Source: Pseudochrobactrum sp. sp1633 (GTDB lineage: Bacteria; Pseudomonadota; Alphaproteobacteria; Rhizobiales; Rhizobiaceae). From it: DNA of 64,000 nt. Below the pieces are notes generated by a model. The model did no database searches and was not told where the DNA came from. It saw only the letters and a list, made by a program, of their open reading frames with translations. Below, piece after piece: positions 27,877-36,835 of this stretch. Position 1 is the stretch's first letter; each line of letters starts with the position of its first letter. The position numbers were made by a program, and so were the translations under genes. Location of the stretch: contig NZ_JARRAE010000006.1 of NCBI RefSeq assembly GCF_030376605.1, positions 1-64,000 of the forward strand. Direction: 5' to 3'.

Positions 27877-28614
27877 TTAGCCGAGCGCTTTGATAAAACG
27901 TAGCACGGACTGACGCATACCATATTCCAGCGCATCTGCTGTCAGACCGTGGCCGATTGAAACCTCACTCAAAGTCGGCATAATTTTCACGAGCGCAGGC
28001 AGATTGGCAACGGTCAGATCATGACCGGCATTAATACCAAGACCAAGTTCTGCGGCTTTAGCGGCAGCCTTTTCCAACAATGCCAGTTCACGCGCCTGCG
28101 CTTTAGGATCAGCATAAGCGCCGCCATAAGGCCCAGTGAAAAACTCCACGCGGTCAGCACCGGTCTCTTTGGCAATATCCAGCCCTTCCGGTGTCGGATC
28201 TGCAAACAGGGAAACACGCATCCCCCGTCCTTTAAGACGCTTGATGACTTCACTCAAAATCGTTTTATTCCGCGCAAAATCCCAGCCGTGATCCGAGGTA
28301 TTCTGTGCTGGATCATCTGGCACCAGTGTCACCTGTTCAGGCTCGTGCTTTTCCACCAGAGCCAGAAAATCCTCTGACGGATAGCCTTCAATATTAAACT
28401 CGGCTTGCGGAAATTCATCGTCGATCAGAGCACGAATGTCTCCAAGATCAGAGAAGCGGATATGCCGCTGATCAGGGCGCGGATGCACGGTCAGACCGGT
28501 AGCACCGGCATCAAGCGCAATACGCCCCAACCCTGTCACACTCGGCCACGGCAGATCACGGCGGTTACGCAGCATTGCCACCGCATTGAGATTAACCGAC
28601 AGAGTTGCAACCAT
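27877..28614 (-). CDS. pdxJ: Pyridoxine 5'-phosphate synthase
   Basis: 245 residues. [15 protein letters not shown] (substrate loop), [28 protein letters not shown] and the late [14 protein letters not shown] with [14 protein letters not shown] are PdxJ signatures of a TIM-barrel enzyme that joins aminoacetone phosphate and deoxyxylulose phosphate to make vitamin B6 phosphate. A GGGAG site precedes the ATG. It follows the helicase gene by 34 bases on the same strand. Confidence 0.97.
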   Translation of the reverse strand: MVATLSVNLNAVAMLRNRRDLPWPSVTGLGRIALDAGATGLTVHPRPDQRHIRFSDLGDIRALIDDEFPQAEFNIEGYPSEDFLALVEKHEPEQVTLVPDDPAQNTSDHGWDFARNKTILSEVIKRLKGRGMRVSLFADPTPEGLDIAKETGADRVEFFTGPYGGAYADPKAQARELALLEKAAAKAAELGLGINAGHDLTVANLPALVKIMPTLSEVSIGHGLTADALEYGMRQSVLRFIKALG

Positions 28615-28648
28615 GATCCGAGCTCCCTGATCAATTTCATTGCCGCAT

Positions 28649-29776
28649 TCAGCGGACGATTGTTAGTTTTTCCGCTGCGCGGGTAATTGCCGTATAGAGC
28701 CAGCGCTCGCGCGTATCGCGGAAGGCATAGCTTTCATCAAACAATACCACATTGTTCCACTGCGAGCCCTGCGCTTTATGGGTGGTCAGCGCATAGCCAT
28801 AGTCAAAATCGTCAAAACGCTTCTTAGTTTGCCAAGGAATTTCCGCATCCGGATCTTCAAACTGCGCTTTCAGAAGCTTGATCTTGGCAACGCCACGACC
28901 CGGCTCTTCATCTTCCGGCGCAATCAGCAGATTAATGCCCGGTTTCACAGTCTCTTTTGAAGATGTCATCACCTTCCAGAGCGAGCCGTTGAGCAGACCT
29001 TTGGCCGGATCATTGCGCAGGCAAACCAGCTTGTCACCGGATTGCGGATAGTCAGCTGTAAAGCCTTTTAGCTCGCGCAGACGTTGATTATAGCGCTTGC
29101 GGGTACGATTGGTGCCGACAAGCACCTGATCGGCATCCAGCACCAGATCCTGATTGACTTCCGATTTATTAATCACGCGGGCAGCGCCAAAATCACCATA
29201 CGGGATTTCACGTCCTTCACGCACATCCAGCGCCAGCCGGATAATCGGATTATCCTGCGCCTGACGGTGAATTTCTGTCAGCAGATAATCCGGCTCGTGT
29301 TCGGTAAAGAAGCCGCCACCGCTGATCGGCGGTAACTGCCCCGGATCACCCAGCACCAGAATAGGCGTACCGAAAGTCATCAAATCGCGGCCGAGCTGCT
29401 CATCAACCATCGAGCACTCATCGACAACGATCAATGCGGCCTTGGCAACAGGACTCTGGCGGTTGAGCGTAAAGGTCGGAGAGATCGACGTTTTACCGGT
29501 TGTCTCATCCTCAATCGCTTCTTCGCCTTTAGGACGGTAAATCAGCGAATGCAGTGTGCGGGCATTGCTTGCACCTTTAGAGCGCAGCACCTGCGCAGCC
29601 TTGCCCGTAAATGCGGCAAACTGCACCTCACCATCCACATGCTCGGCAAAATAGCGCGCAAGCGTCGTCTTACCCGTTCCCGCATAGCCAAAAAGGCGGA
29701 AAATCGGGGAGCCGCCTTTTGCCAACCATTGCGCCACAGCTTGGAGCGCGTTGTCCTGTTCCGGTGAAAATTCCAT
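28649..29776 (-). CDS. RecD/Dda-like ATP-dependent DNA helicase
   Basis: 375 residues. Superfamily 1B helicase motifs in order: Walker [17 protein letters not shown] (about 27-42), [25 protein letters not shown], motif [14 protein letters not shown], motif [17 protein letters not shown], and the C-terminal [19 protein letters not shown] plus [10 protein letters not shown]. The short length and absence of RecB/RecC genes place it with Dda-like or stand-alone RecD-like helicases annotated as AAA-family ATPases in Rhizobiales. It acts on DNA with 5'-3' polarity by family; the cellular role is not evident. It follows the LysE gene by 58 bases on the same strand. Confidence 0.9.
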   Translation of the reverse strand: MEFSPEQDNALQAVAQWLAKGGSPIFRLFGYAGTGKTTLARYFAEHVDGEVQFAAFTGKAAQVLRSKGASNARTLHSLIYRPKGEEAIEDETTGKTSISPTFTLNRQSPVAKAALIVVDECSMVDEQLGRDLMTFGTPILVLGDPGQLPPISGGGFFTEHEPDYLLTEIHRQAQDNPIIRLALDVREGREIPYGDFGAARVINKSEVNQDLVLDADQVLVGTNRTRKRYNQRLRELKGFTADYPQSGDKLVCLRNDPAKGLLNGSLWKVMTSSKETVKPGINLLIAPEDEEPGRGVAKIKLLKAQFEDPDAEIPWQTKKRFDDFDYGYALTTHKAQGSQWNNVVLFDESYAFRDTRERWLYTAITRAAEKLTIVR

Positions 29777-29834
29777 TATGCTTCTGCCATCATGCCTTTC
29801 AATGACCGGATTCGCGCCTAAAGAGCAAGGTTTA

Positions 29835-30437
29835 TCACTTCAACATCGGCCACAGGCTGACTACCAGCAACAAAGCCATCGTCAGATTGAACCATTTGAG
29901 CCGCACCGGATCTTCCAGCCATTGGCGCAACAAGCTGCCGAATGCTGCCCATGATGATACGCTTGGCACATTGATGACCGCAAAAACCACACCGATCAGC
30001 AGCACAGAAAGCGCATAGGCATCGTGCACCGTATAGCTGGCCATCGCGGTTACCGCCATCACCCATGCTTTAGGGTTCACCCATTGAAAAAGCACGGCCT
30101 GCATAAAACTCATCGGCTGAGCAGCGGGATCATCGACCTTGCCGACTGATGTGGAGGTGGCAATTTTATAGGCCAGATAGAGCATATAAGCACCACCGGC
30201 GAATTTCAGTCCCACATATAAGACAGGTGCGGTTTCCAGCACAGCACCAAGACCATAGCCCACACCCAACAATAGCAGCAAAAAGCCCATGCCGATGCCC
30301 AGCATATGCGGGATTGTACGACGAAAACCGAAATTCACACCGGAGGCCAGCAACATCAGATTATTCGGGCCCGGTGTGATGGAGGTTACAAAGGCAAAAA
30401 CCACCAACGCCATGAAAATATCGTAAGAAAGCAACAT
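29835..30437 (-). CDS. LysE/RhtB-family amino-acid exporter
   Basis: 200 residues if started at ATG 30437; an ATG at 30455 is also possible, while a GTG at 30473 would lie inside the ilvN terminator. The conserved FVTSITPGPNNLMLLASG with FGFRRTIPHMLGIGMGF near the N-terminus and five to six hydrophobic spans identify the LysE/RhtB family of inner-membrane exporters for amino acids such as lysine, threonine or homoserine. Specific cargo unknown. Its location just downstream of ilvBN may be coincidence. Confidence 0.9.
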   Translation of the reverse strand: MLLSYDIFMALVVFAFVTSITPGPNNLMLLASGVNFGFRRTIPHMLGIGMGFLLLLLGVGYGLGAVLETAPVLYVGLKFAGGAYMLYLAYKIATSTSVGKVDDPAAQPMSFMQAVLFQWVNPKAWVMAVTAMASYTVHDAYALSVLLIGVVFAVINVPSVSSWAAFGSLLRQWLEDPVRLKWFNLTMALLLVVSLWPMLK

Positions 30438-30461
30438 GTTAAAACGCTCAATCATGTTCTG

Positions 30462-30500
30462 AAAAAACAACACCGCTGCCCTGACAAAAGAACAGCGGTG
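30462..30500 (-). terminator. Terminator downstream of ilvN
   Basis: Minus-strand stem CACCGCTG/CAGCGGTG (14-base loop) followed by TTGTTTTTT. It closes the ilvBN transcript directly before the LysE-type gene. Confidence 0.85.
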
Positions 30501-30555
30501 CTACAAACGATCAGCAATTTAAGTGTCTGAATCAAAAAGCGTTAGACGAGAGCGA

Positions 30556-30630
30556 AAATGGTGATTTTTGAGCACCGGAACGGAGCGTACTGATAGTACG
30601 TGAGTACCGTAGCGCAGAAAATTGCCATTT
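30556..30630. repeat. Three-tier hairpin element downstream of ilvN
   Basis: Outer arms AAATGGTGATTTT (30556-30568) and AAAATTGCCATTT (30618-30630), a middle ACGG/CCGT pair, and a 7-base-pair inner stem GCGTACT/AGTACGT (30585-30601, 3-base loop) stack into one long hairpin of about 75 bases. It lies between the ilvN stop and the terminator and is not coding. Confidence 0.55.
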
Positions 30631-30664
30631 GCAGCCAAGTCGGGCGACTTTTAGATCAGGCACT

Positions 30665-31237
30665 TTACATCCCTTCAGCACCACGGATCATGGCCGCCAC
30701 ACCTGTACGGCACACTTCGATCAAACCGAGCGGCTTCATAATCGAAATGAACTGATCAATCTTGGCGCCTTTGCCGGTGATTTCAAAAATGAAATGCTCC
30801 ACCGTGGCATCCACAACCTTGGCTTTGAAAGCATCGGCAAGACGCAGCATTTCTGCCCGTGTCTCACCTTGGCCAACAACCTTAATTAGAGCCAGCTCAC
30901 GCTCAACCGGACGGTCGTGTCCAAGTTGCTGGGCATGATAGGTCAGATCAACCACGCGGTGCACCGGCACAATACGCTCAAGCGAATGGCGGATCTGATC
31001 CAGAACATTGGCCGTACCGCGTGTCACAATGGTAATGCGGGACAGATGTTTTTCATGCTCGGTTTCAGAAACTGTGAGGCTTTCAATATTGTAGCCCCGC
31101 CCTGAAAACAGACCGATAACACGGGCAAGAACACCCGGCTCATTATCAACCAGAATAGAGAGCGTATGGGTTTCAACTAGCTGGGTTTCTTCGGTCAGGA
31201 AATAGGCTGAACCGGAAGCTGCATTTTGTGCGTTCAT
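30665..31237 (-). CDS. ilvN: Acetolactate synthase small (regulatory) subunit
   Basis: 190 residues. The N-terminal ACT domain reads THTLSILVDNEPGVLARVIGLFSGRGYNIESLTV, binding the feedback inhibitor valine; the C-terminal domain (from about residue 105, ELALIKVVGQGETRAEMLRLADAF) is the ALS small-subunit C domain. It activates the large subunit encoded just upstream and confers end-product control. Separated from ilvB by 22 bases, so co-transcribed and under the same leader. Called ilvH in many genomes. Confidence 0.96.
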   Translation of the reverse strand: MNAQNAASGSAYFLTEETQLVETHTLSILVDNEPGVLARVIGLFSGRGYNIESLTVSETEHEKHLSRITIVTRGTANVLDQIRHSLERIVPVHRVVDLTYHAQQLGHDRPVERELALIKVVGQGETRAEMLRLADAFKAKVVDATVEHFIFEITGKGAKIDQFISIMKPLGLIEVCRTGVAAMIRGAEGM

Positions 31238-31259
31238 AATGAATATCCTTGTTCCGGTA

Positions 31260-33074
31260 TTAGACTAGGTGACGGTCTTTGGCATCAATAGCATTGGCAA
31301 CAGCTTCGTCCGTCGCCTCATCCGGCAACAGCATCTCATTATGCGCCTTGCCTGAAGGGATCATCGGGAAGCAGTTGGCCAGATTGGCCACATGACAGTC
31401 AAAGATCACCGGACCGTCTGTTTCAATCATCTTCATGATTGCATCATCCAGATCAGCCGGTTTGGAGCAACGGATGCCCGTGCCGCCATAAGCTTCAGCC
31501 AGTTTCACAAAATCAGGCATAGCTTCGGTATAGGAGTGTGACAAGCGGTTGCCATGCAGCAATTGCTGCCACTGGCGCACCATGCCCATATATTGGTTAT
31601 TCATGATGAAAATCTTGATCGGCGCATTGTGCTGAATAGCCGCCGACATTTCCTGAATACACATCTGGACTGAGGCATCACCGGCAATATCAATAACTAG
31701 CGCACCCGGATGAGCAATCTGCACACCCAGCGCCGCAGGCAGACCATAGCCCATCGTACCCAGACCACCGGAGGTCATCCAATGGTGCGGTTCTTCAAAA
31801 TGCATAAACTGCGCTGCCCACATCTGATGCTGGCCAACTTCGGTCGTGATGTAAGTTTCACGATCCTTGGTCAGTGCCTGCAAACGCTCCAGCGCATATT
31901 GCGGCATGATAACATCGCGGCTGTGCTTATAAGCCAGTGAATTACGGGCACGCCATTTGTTAACCTGGCTCCACCATGCGGCCATATCCACCTTTTCAGG
32001 ACGCTTGGAAGACGCGCGATACTGGCGCACCAGATCTTCCAGAACATGCGCAACATCACCGATGATCGGCACATCAACGCGAACAGTCTTGTTGATTGAA
32101 GACGGATCAATATCAATGTGGATTTTCTTGGAGTTCGGTGAGAACGCATCAAGACGACCGGTGATGCGGTCATCAAAGCGCGCGCCGATGCACAGCATAA
32201 CATCGCATTCATGCATGGTCATATTGGCTTCGAATGTGCCGTGCATGCCGAGCATACCGAGCCAGTTCTTACCCGATGCCGGATAAGCGCCCAATCCCAT
32301 CAATGTCGAGGTGATCGGGAAATCGGTGATCTCAACCAGTTCGCGCAGCAGTTTCGAAGCTTCAACACCGGAATTGATAACACCGCCGCCGGAATAGATA
32401 ACCGGTTTTTTGGCAGTGGCCAGCAATTCAACAGCCGCACGGATAGCATTCTGATCGCCGTTCAAAACAGGATTATAGCTGGTGCGCGGAGCAGTCTGCG
32501 GTGGCGTATACATACCGGTCGCAAACTGAATATTTTTCGGAATATCAACAACAACAGGGCCAGGACGGCCGGTGCGCGCTACATGAAATGCCTCATGCAG
32601 AACACGCGCCAGATCATTCACATCTTTAACAAGCCAGTTATGCTTGGTGCAAGGACGGGTAATGCCAACGGTGTCCGCTTCCTGAAATGCATCTGTTCCA
32701 ATGAGGCTGGTCGGAACCTGACCGGTAATGCAAACCAGCGGGATCGAGTCCATCAGCGCATCCTGCAACGGTGTAACCGCATTGGTTGCACCGGGGCCTG
32801 ATGTTACCAGCATAACGCCAACCTTACCGGTTGAGCGGGCATAGCCTTCAGCCGCATGGCCTGCACCCTGCTCGTGACGCACCAGAATATGCTCAACTTT
32901 GTCCTGCTGAAACAACTCGTCATAGATAGGAAGCACTGCACCGCCCGGATAGCCGAAAATATGTGCCACGCCCTGATCGATCAGCGCCTGCACTACCATT
33001 TCCGCGCCGGTCATTTCCCGTTTGCCGGTCTCATTTTGTGCTGTGGCGCTCTTGCCGCTTGTATCTGTACTCAT
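31260..33074 (-). CDS. ilvB: Acetolactate synthase large (catalytic) subunit
   Basis: 604 residues from ATG at 33074 (MSTDTSGKSA, GGGA upstream). The frame stays open to 33218, but that start falls inside the leader's terminator hairpin, so I reject it. GAEMVVQALIDQGVAHIFGYPGGAVLPIYDEL opens the PYR domain, RHEQGAGHAAEGYAR carries the catalytic Glu, and the ThDP/Mg motif is GDASVQMCIQEMSAA with NNQYMGMVRQWQ. It condenses pyruvate with pyruvate or 2-ketobutyrate, the first common step to Val, Leu and Ile. Also named ilvI. Confidence 0.97.
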   Translation of the reverse strand: MSTDTSGKSATAQNETGKREMTGAEMVVQALIDQGVAHIFGYPGGAVLPIYDELFQQDKVEHILVRHEQGAGHAAEGYARSTGKVGVMLVTSGPGATNAVTPLQDALMDSIPLVCITGQVPTSLIGTDAFQEADTVGITRPCTKHNWLVKDVNDLARVLHEAFHVARTGRPGPVVVDIPKNIQFATGMYTPPQTAPRTSYNPVLNGDQNAIRAAVELLATAKKPVIYSGGGVINSGVEASKLLRELVEITDFPITSTLMGLGAYPASGKNWLGMLGMHGTFEANMTMHECDVMLCIGARFDDRITGRLDAFSPNSKKIHIDIDPSSINKTVRVDVPIIGDVAHVLEDLVRQYRASSKRPEKVDMAAWWSQVNKWRARNSLAYKHSRDVIMPQYALERLQALTKDRETYITTEVGQHQMWAAQFMHFEEPHHWMTSGGLGTMGYGLPAALGVQIAHPGALVIDIAGDASVQMCIQEMSAAIQHNAPIKIFIMNNQYMGMVRQWQQLLHGNRLSHSYTEAMPDFVKLAEAYGGTGIRCSKPADLDDAIMKMIETDGPVIFDCHVANLANCFPMIPSGKAHNEMLLPDEATDEAVANAIDAKDRHLV

Positions 33075-33181
33075 TGTTTCCCGATGTCCCGTCTGCTGTG
33101 TCGGTGGGTGCCTCTCATTCTCTGGGCTGACCTCACCGAAACTCCCGTATTGTTTAGCTATATTCGCTGTGTGAAGATAAT

Positions 33182-33204
33182 AAAAAAGGCCCCCTGAGGG
33201 AGCC
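33182..33204 (-). terminator. Attenuator terminator in the ilvBN leader
   Basis: On the minus strand GGCTCCC-TCA-GGGGGCC is followed by six T. It lies 34 bases after the leader-peptide stop and about 110 bases before the ilvB start, so transcription can end before ilvB. Confidence 0.85.
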
Positions 33205-33237
33205 TGTGTTTCGCGCATGGGAGCTTTCGCCGGATGG

Positions 33238-33291
33238 TTACACCATCCTGCCCATACGCTTACCCACCACGAGAATAATTTTCTTAGCCAT
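33238..33291 (-). CDS. ilvBN leader peptide (17 residues, Ile-Ile-Leu-Val-Val)
   Basis: ATG at 33291 to TAA at 33238 encodes MAKKIILVVGKRMGRMV. Five consecutive branched-chain residues (IILVV) are exactly the amino acids made by the downstream enzymes. A GGATGG/CCATCC stem overlaps the stop codon and the intrinsic terminator follows, so ribosome stalling at scarce Ile/Leu/Val-tRNA would favour read-through into ilvB. This is the established layout of amino-acid attenuators. The start has no strong ribosome-binding site, which lowers certainty slightly. Confidence 0.75.
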   Translation of the reverse strand: MAKKIILVVGKRMGRMV

Positions 33292-33461
33292 AAGGGGAGA
33301 TTAAACAGCAGTTTTTTTCACGTCAATGGCAAAAAACGTAATCTTGTTATTTTCTTTGCCGATCTGTGCAGGAAAACATCAATCTGCCGCGCAATGCAGC
33401 TTCATGAATCTATTCGGCAACCGCTCCGATCAAGACATTGAAAACAAAGAGAAGTACCAAC

Positions 33462-34214
33462 CTATACTGACTGCTTTTTCAGCAAGGCAGCACGCGCTCT
33501 TTTATAAAGCGCCGGTGCTTTTTCCTTGGCATTCCATTCAGCAACGGTGGATGCAGCGCTGATAAGGTAGCTTTCATGCCCCATGCGCATTTCATTTTGC
33601 TCCAGCGCCTTGCAGATTCTGGCAGCCATTTTATCGGCGTCTGCCATTTCCAGATCAGGCACGATCAGCGCAAACTCTCCGTCACCCATATGGGCCAACA
33701 CATCATGATAGCGGGTACAATTGCGGATACACAGCGCCGCTTCTATCAGCAGACGATCCGTGACGTCACGCCCGCGTTGTTCACATAATAGCTGTAATCT
33801 TTCAATGCCGATCAGCAGCACTGTCACAGGGCGATTAATTTTACCGAATTGCAGCAAATATTCATGCAGAGCGGCATCAAAATAGTGGCGGCTCTGCAAA
33901 CCCGTCAGCGGATCTATAAAACCAATCTGCTCAAGGTCCTGACTATTACGGGTGATCATCCATGTGATGATTTTGAGCTGTCCCTTGTTCTTCACTTGCA
34001 TGCGGACATGCGGCAGCAGCATCAGACTGCCCGCCACACCGGCAGCAATAAGAAAAAGCATTGCCGCACCCAGCGGGCCGTCCGGCAAAGAAACAGAAGC
34101 ATCCTGTAATTTAATGTCGTTCAGCAGCTGGTGCTGCATAACCAGCATCAGGCCTGCACCGCAAAGCAGTACAACCATGATGATGAAAAACAGCTCAGCC
34201 CTCAGATAACGCAT
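33462..34214 (-). CDS. Membrane GGDEF-domain protein with degenerate active site
   Basis: 250 residues from ATG at 34214 with GGCGGGGGG just upstream. Two membrane spans (about 6-24 and 45-63) are followed by a GGDEF domain from about residue 95 (FIDPLTGLQSRHYFDAALHEYL). The signature loop reads MGDGEF instead of GGDEF, so the first glycine pair and metal Asp are out of register, and an RxxD inhibitory site is not evident. It may not make cyclic di-GMP and could act as a GTP-binding sensor. Single gene. Confidence 0.8.
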   Translation of the reverse strand: MRYLRAELFFIIMVVLLCGAGLMLVMQHQLLNDIKLQDASVSLPDGPLGAAMLFLIAAGVAGSLMLLPHVRMQVKNKGQLKIITWMITRNSQDLEQIGFIDPLTGLQSRHYFDAALHEYLLQFGKINRPVTVLLIGIERLQLLCEQRGRDVTDRLLIEAALCIRNCTRYHDVLAHMGDGEFALIVPDLEMADADKMAARICKALEQNEMRMGHESYLISAASTVAEWNAKEKAPALYKRARAALLKKQSV

Positions 34215-34321
34215 AGTCCCCCCGCCTTGATCCATTGTAAAAGGACAACAGATTAGTGACGGAGATTAAATCTTAAGTGTTTCGCGGTCGTTAACAACGC
34301 GCTCACAATATCGTGCGTATT

Positions 34322-35233
34322 TTAAGAGAAATAATCCTCGGCTCGTTCCAGATGCCGCCACTCATTACCAAACTGATTGCGGAACCATGTCATCTGCCGC
34401 TTGGCATATTGGCGTGTGGCAATCACAGCCAGCTCAACAGCCTGTTCGCGCGATATCTCACCTTTGAGCCAGCTTTCAATCTCGCGCACACCGATAGCCT
34501 TCATCACCGGCAATGCTGCATCCGGCTGCAAAGCCAGTAGAGCCTCTACTTCTGCAACCGCATTGCCCTGCATCATCAGATCAAAGCGCTGCGCAATGCG
34601 TTGGCGCAGCCATGCCCTGTCCGGCATCAGCACCAGCTTTTCGGCAAGTTGCGGCTCAATCAGCGCTCTGCCAGTACTGTTCTGCCATTCAATCAGCGAA
34701 CGCCCCGTGCTGTCGACAACCTCCAGTGCACGAACAATCCGTTGACTGTCTCCCGCTTTCAGACGCTCTGCCATTGCGGGATCAAGCTTTTGCAACTCTT
34801 CATACAAACGTGGCGCACCGAGCTCAGCCATACGATTGCGCCAATAATCGCGCACTTCGTCTTTGACCTGCGGCATATCCGAGAGGCCACCGAGCAGCGC
34901 TTTGAAGTATAGCCCTGTTCCACCGGTAAAAACCGGCACCCTGCCCTGCAGCTCAGGTTTTGCCAGCAACGCTTCCACTTCCTGAAGCCAGCGGCCGGTG
35001 GAGTAAAGGTGCAAAGGCGAAACATGGCCGTAGAGATAGTGCGGCGCAGTTTCGAGATCATCGGCTTGAGGACGTGCCGTCAGTTGATCCAGCACATCAT
35101 AAACCTGCATGGAATCACTATTTATGATATAGCCGCCACAATCCCGCGCGAGCCGCAATGCCAATGCTGATTTACCGCTGGCAGTCGGCCCCGCGATCAG
35201 AATTGCCTTTTGCTTGTCTCTCTGCTCTATCAC
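34322..35233 (-). CDS. miaA: tRNA dimethylallyltransferase
   Basis: 303 residues. The P-loop [20 protein letters not shown] (about 10-29), the [18 protein letters not shown] segment, [18 protein letters not shown] and the C-terminal [15 protein letters not shown] are MiaA signatures. It transfers an isopentenyl group to A37 of tRNAs reading UNN codons, aiding translational fidelity. Divergent from serB with a 38-base gap, so their promoters overlap the 5' ends. Confidence 0.97.
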   Translation of the reverse strand: MIEQRDKQKAILIAGPTASGKSALALRLARDCGGYIINSDSMQVYDVLDQLTARPQADDLETAPHYLYGHVSPLHLYSTGRWLQEVEALLAKPELQGRVPVFTGGTGLYFKALLGGLSDMPQVKDEVRDYWRNRMAELGAPRLYEELQKLDPAMAERLKAGDSQRIVRALEVVDSTGRSLIEWQNSTGRALIEPQLAEKLVLMPDRAWLRQRIAQRFDLMMQGNAVAEVEALLALQPDAALPVMKAIGVREIESWLKGEISREQAVELAVIATRQYAKRQMTWFRNQFGNEWRHLERAEDYFS

Positions 35234-35271
35234 TCACGACTCTCCAAACGCACAAAGCGGAACCAGTTTTC

Positions 35272-36171
35272 ATGTCCCAGCCTGTCTCACACGTTGCCAC
35301 ACTGATCTGCAATCCTGCCAATCCGGTTCTGACACCTGAATTAGGGCATAAAGCCTGCGAGGCAGCTGATACGCAAGCCCTTTACTGGCTGGCAGATGGT
35401 ATTGCCTGTGATCTGCCGCTGAAAACCGGCACAGATATCGCAGAAACAACGGCAAAGATCAGAGCAGCTCTGGGCGACGCTCCTGTGGATATTGTTATTC
35501 AGGAGCAGGATACCCGTCGCAAGAAGCTGCTGATCGCAGACATGGATTCCACCATGATCCAGCAGGAGTGCATTGACGAACTGGCAGAAGAGGTTGGCCT
35601 GCGCGAACATATTGCCGGTATCACCGCCCGCGCTATGAATGGCGAAATTGCTTTTGAACCGGCATTGCGTGAGCGCGTTGCCCTGCTCAAAGGTCTTCCG
35701 GTCAGCATTATCGATCAGGTTATCGCCAACCGTATCACCCTGACACCGGGTGGTATGGAGCTGATCGCCACCATGAAAAAACACGGTGCCTATACGGCTC
35801 TTGTTTCCGGCGGCTTTACCAGCTTCACTTCCAAAATTGCTACCCAGCTCGGCTTTGATGAAAACCGTGCCAATATTCTGCTGGATGATGGCGCACATCT
35901 TACCGGTCTGGTTGAAGAACCGATCCTTGGCGCTGATGCCAAGAAAGTCAGCCTTGATGATATCTGCTCTAAACTTGGCATAACCGCTCAGGACGCTATG
36001 GCAGTGGGTGACGGTGCCAATGATCTGCCGATGATCAAACATGCAGGCAGCGGTGTGGCATTGCATGCCAAGCCAGCTGTTGCAGCGCAGGCACGTATCC
36101 GCATTGATCATGGCGATCTCACAGCGCTGCTCTATATTCAGGGTTACAGAAAAACGGATTTTGTAACATGA
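35272..36171 (+). CDS. serB: Phosphoserine phosphatase
   Basis: 299 residues from ATG at 35272; the frame is open further upstream but that part overlaps miaA antisense. HAD motifs: DMDSTMIQQECIDELA (nucleophile Asp and acid), LVSGGFTSF (motif II), then KKVSLDDICSKL and VGDGANDLPMIKHAG (motif III/IV). The first about 80 residues form an ACT-like regulatory domain as in other SerB proteins. It catalyses the last step of serine synthesis. The stop overlaps the next gene (ATGA). Confidence 0.97.
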   Translation: MSQPVSHVATLICNPANPVLTPELGHKACEAADTQALYWLADGIACDLPLKTGTDIAETTAKIRAALGDAPVDIVIQEQDTRRKKLLIADMDSTMIQQECIDELAEEVGLREHIAGITARAMNGEIAFEPALRERVALLKGLPVSIIDQVIANRITLTPGGMELIATMKKHGAYTALVSGGFTSFTSKIATQLGFDENRANILLDDGAHLTGLVEEPILGADAKKVSLDDICSKLGITAQDAMAVGDGANDLPMIKHAGSGVALHAKPAVAAQARIRIDHGDLTALLYIQGYRKTDFVT

Positions 36172-36746
36172 CCGGTATCATCGAAACTCCCCGCCTGATC
36201 CTGCGCAACTGGCAGGAAGATGATCGCGCATTTTTCCATGAGATCAATTCCGATCCGGTCGTGATGGAATTCTTCCCTGCACTGCGCAGTCGTGAAGAAT
36301 CCGACGCACTGATGGATCGCGTAGTGGCGATGATCAATGATGACAGTTTCGGCTTTTATGCGGTGCAGGATAAAGAGAGCGGCGATGTTGTCGGCTTCAC
36401 CGGATTGATGAAAACCGATCTCGAACCTTTCATGCCAAAAGGTGTACTGGAAATCGGCTGGCGCTTAGCGCAGCGTTATTGGGGCAAAGGCTATGTGACC
36501 GAGGCAGCGCTTGCCTCATTGGCTTATGCTTTTGAGAAACGCGGACAAGATCAGGTTGTCTCTTTCGCTGTGCACAACAATCACCGCTCAACAGCTGTGA
36601 TGCAGCGCATTGGCATGGTCAACAATCCGGAACGGGATTTTGGTCACCCAAAAGTGCCGGATACACATCCGCAATTGAAGCGCCATGTGCTTTATACCAT
36701 CAACAAACAGCAGTGGTTGAATCAACATGATAAGTCCGGCGTCTAA
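36168..36746 (+). CDS. GNAT acetyltransferase (RimJ/RimL-like)
   Basis: 192 residues. IETPRLILRNWQEDDRAFFHEINSDPVVMEFFP is the RimJ/RimL N-terminus; the acetyl-CoA loop lies in EIGWRLAQRYWGKGYVTEAALASLAYAFE, followed by VHNNHRSTAVMQRIGM. Such enzymes acetylate protein N-termini or small amines; the target is unknown. Its start codon overlaps the serB stop by 4 bases, so the pair is translationally coupled, though a functional link to serine is only a guess. Confidence 0.9.
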   Translation: MTGIIETPRLILRNWQEDDRAFFHEINSDPVVMEFFPALRSREESDALMDRVVAMINDDSFGFYAVQDKESGDVVGFTGLMKTDLEPFMPKGVLEIGWRLAQRYWGKGYVTEAALASLAYAFEKRGQDQVVSFAVHNNHRSTAVMQRIGMVNNPERDFGHPKVPDTHPQLKRHVLYTINKQQWLNQHDKSGV

Positions 36747-36777
36747 TCCGTTCATCTGATTCAAGTTTTTACAAATA

Positions 36778-36812
36778 AAAAGGCCGGAGGATGTACACAT
36801 CCTCCGGCCTTT
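36778..36812. terminator. Bidirectional terminator between acetyltransferase and degP-like gene
   Basis: Long perfect stem AAGGCCGGAGGATGT/ACATCCTCCGGCCTT-type arms flanked by A-run and TTTT, serving the two converging genes. Confidence 0.9.
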
Positions 36813-36835
36813 TCTGCATTCTTGTTGATGTCAGA

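Noticed and set aside
33075-33218. 48-codon upstream extension of ilvB
   Set aside because: The start codon sits within the attenuator hairpin and the extension has no similarity to acetolactate synthases; it belongs to the leader region.
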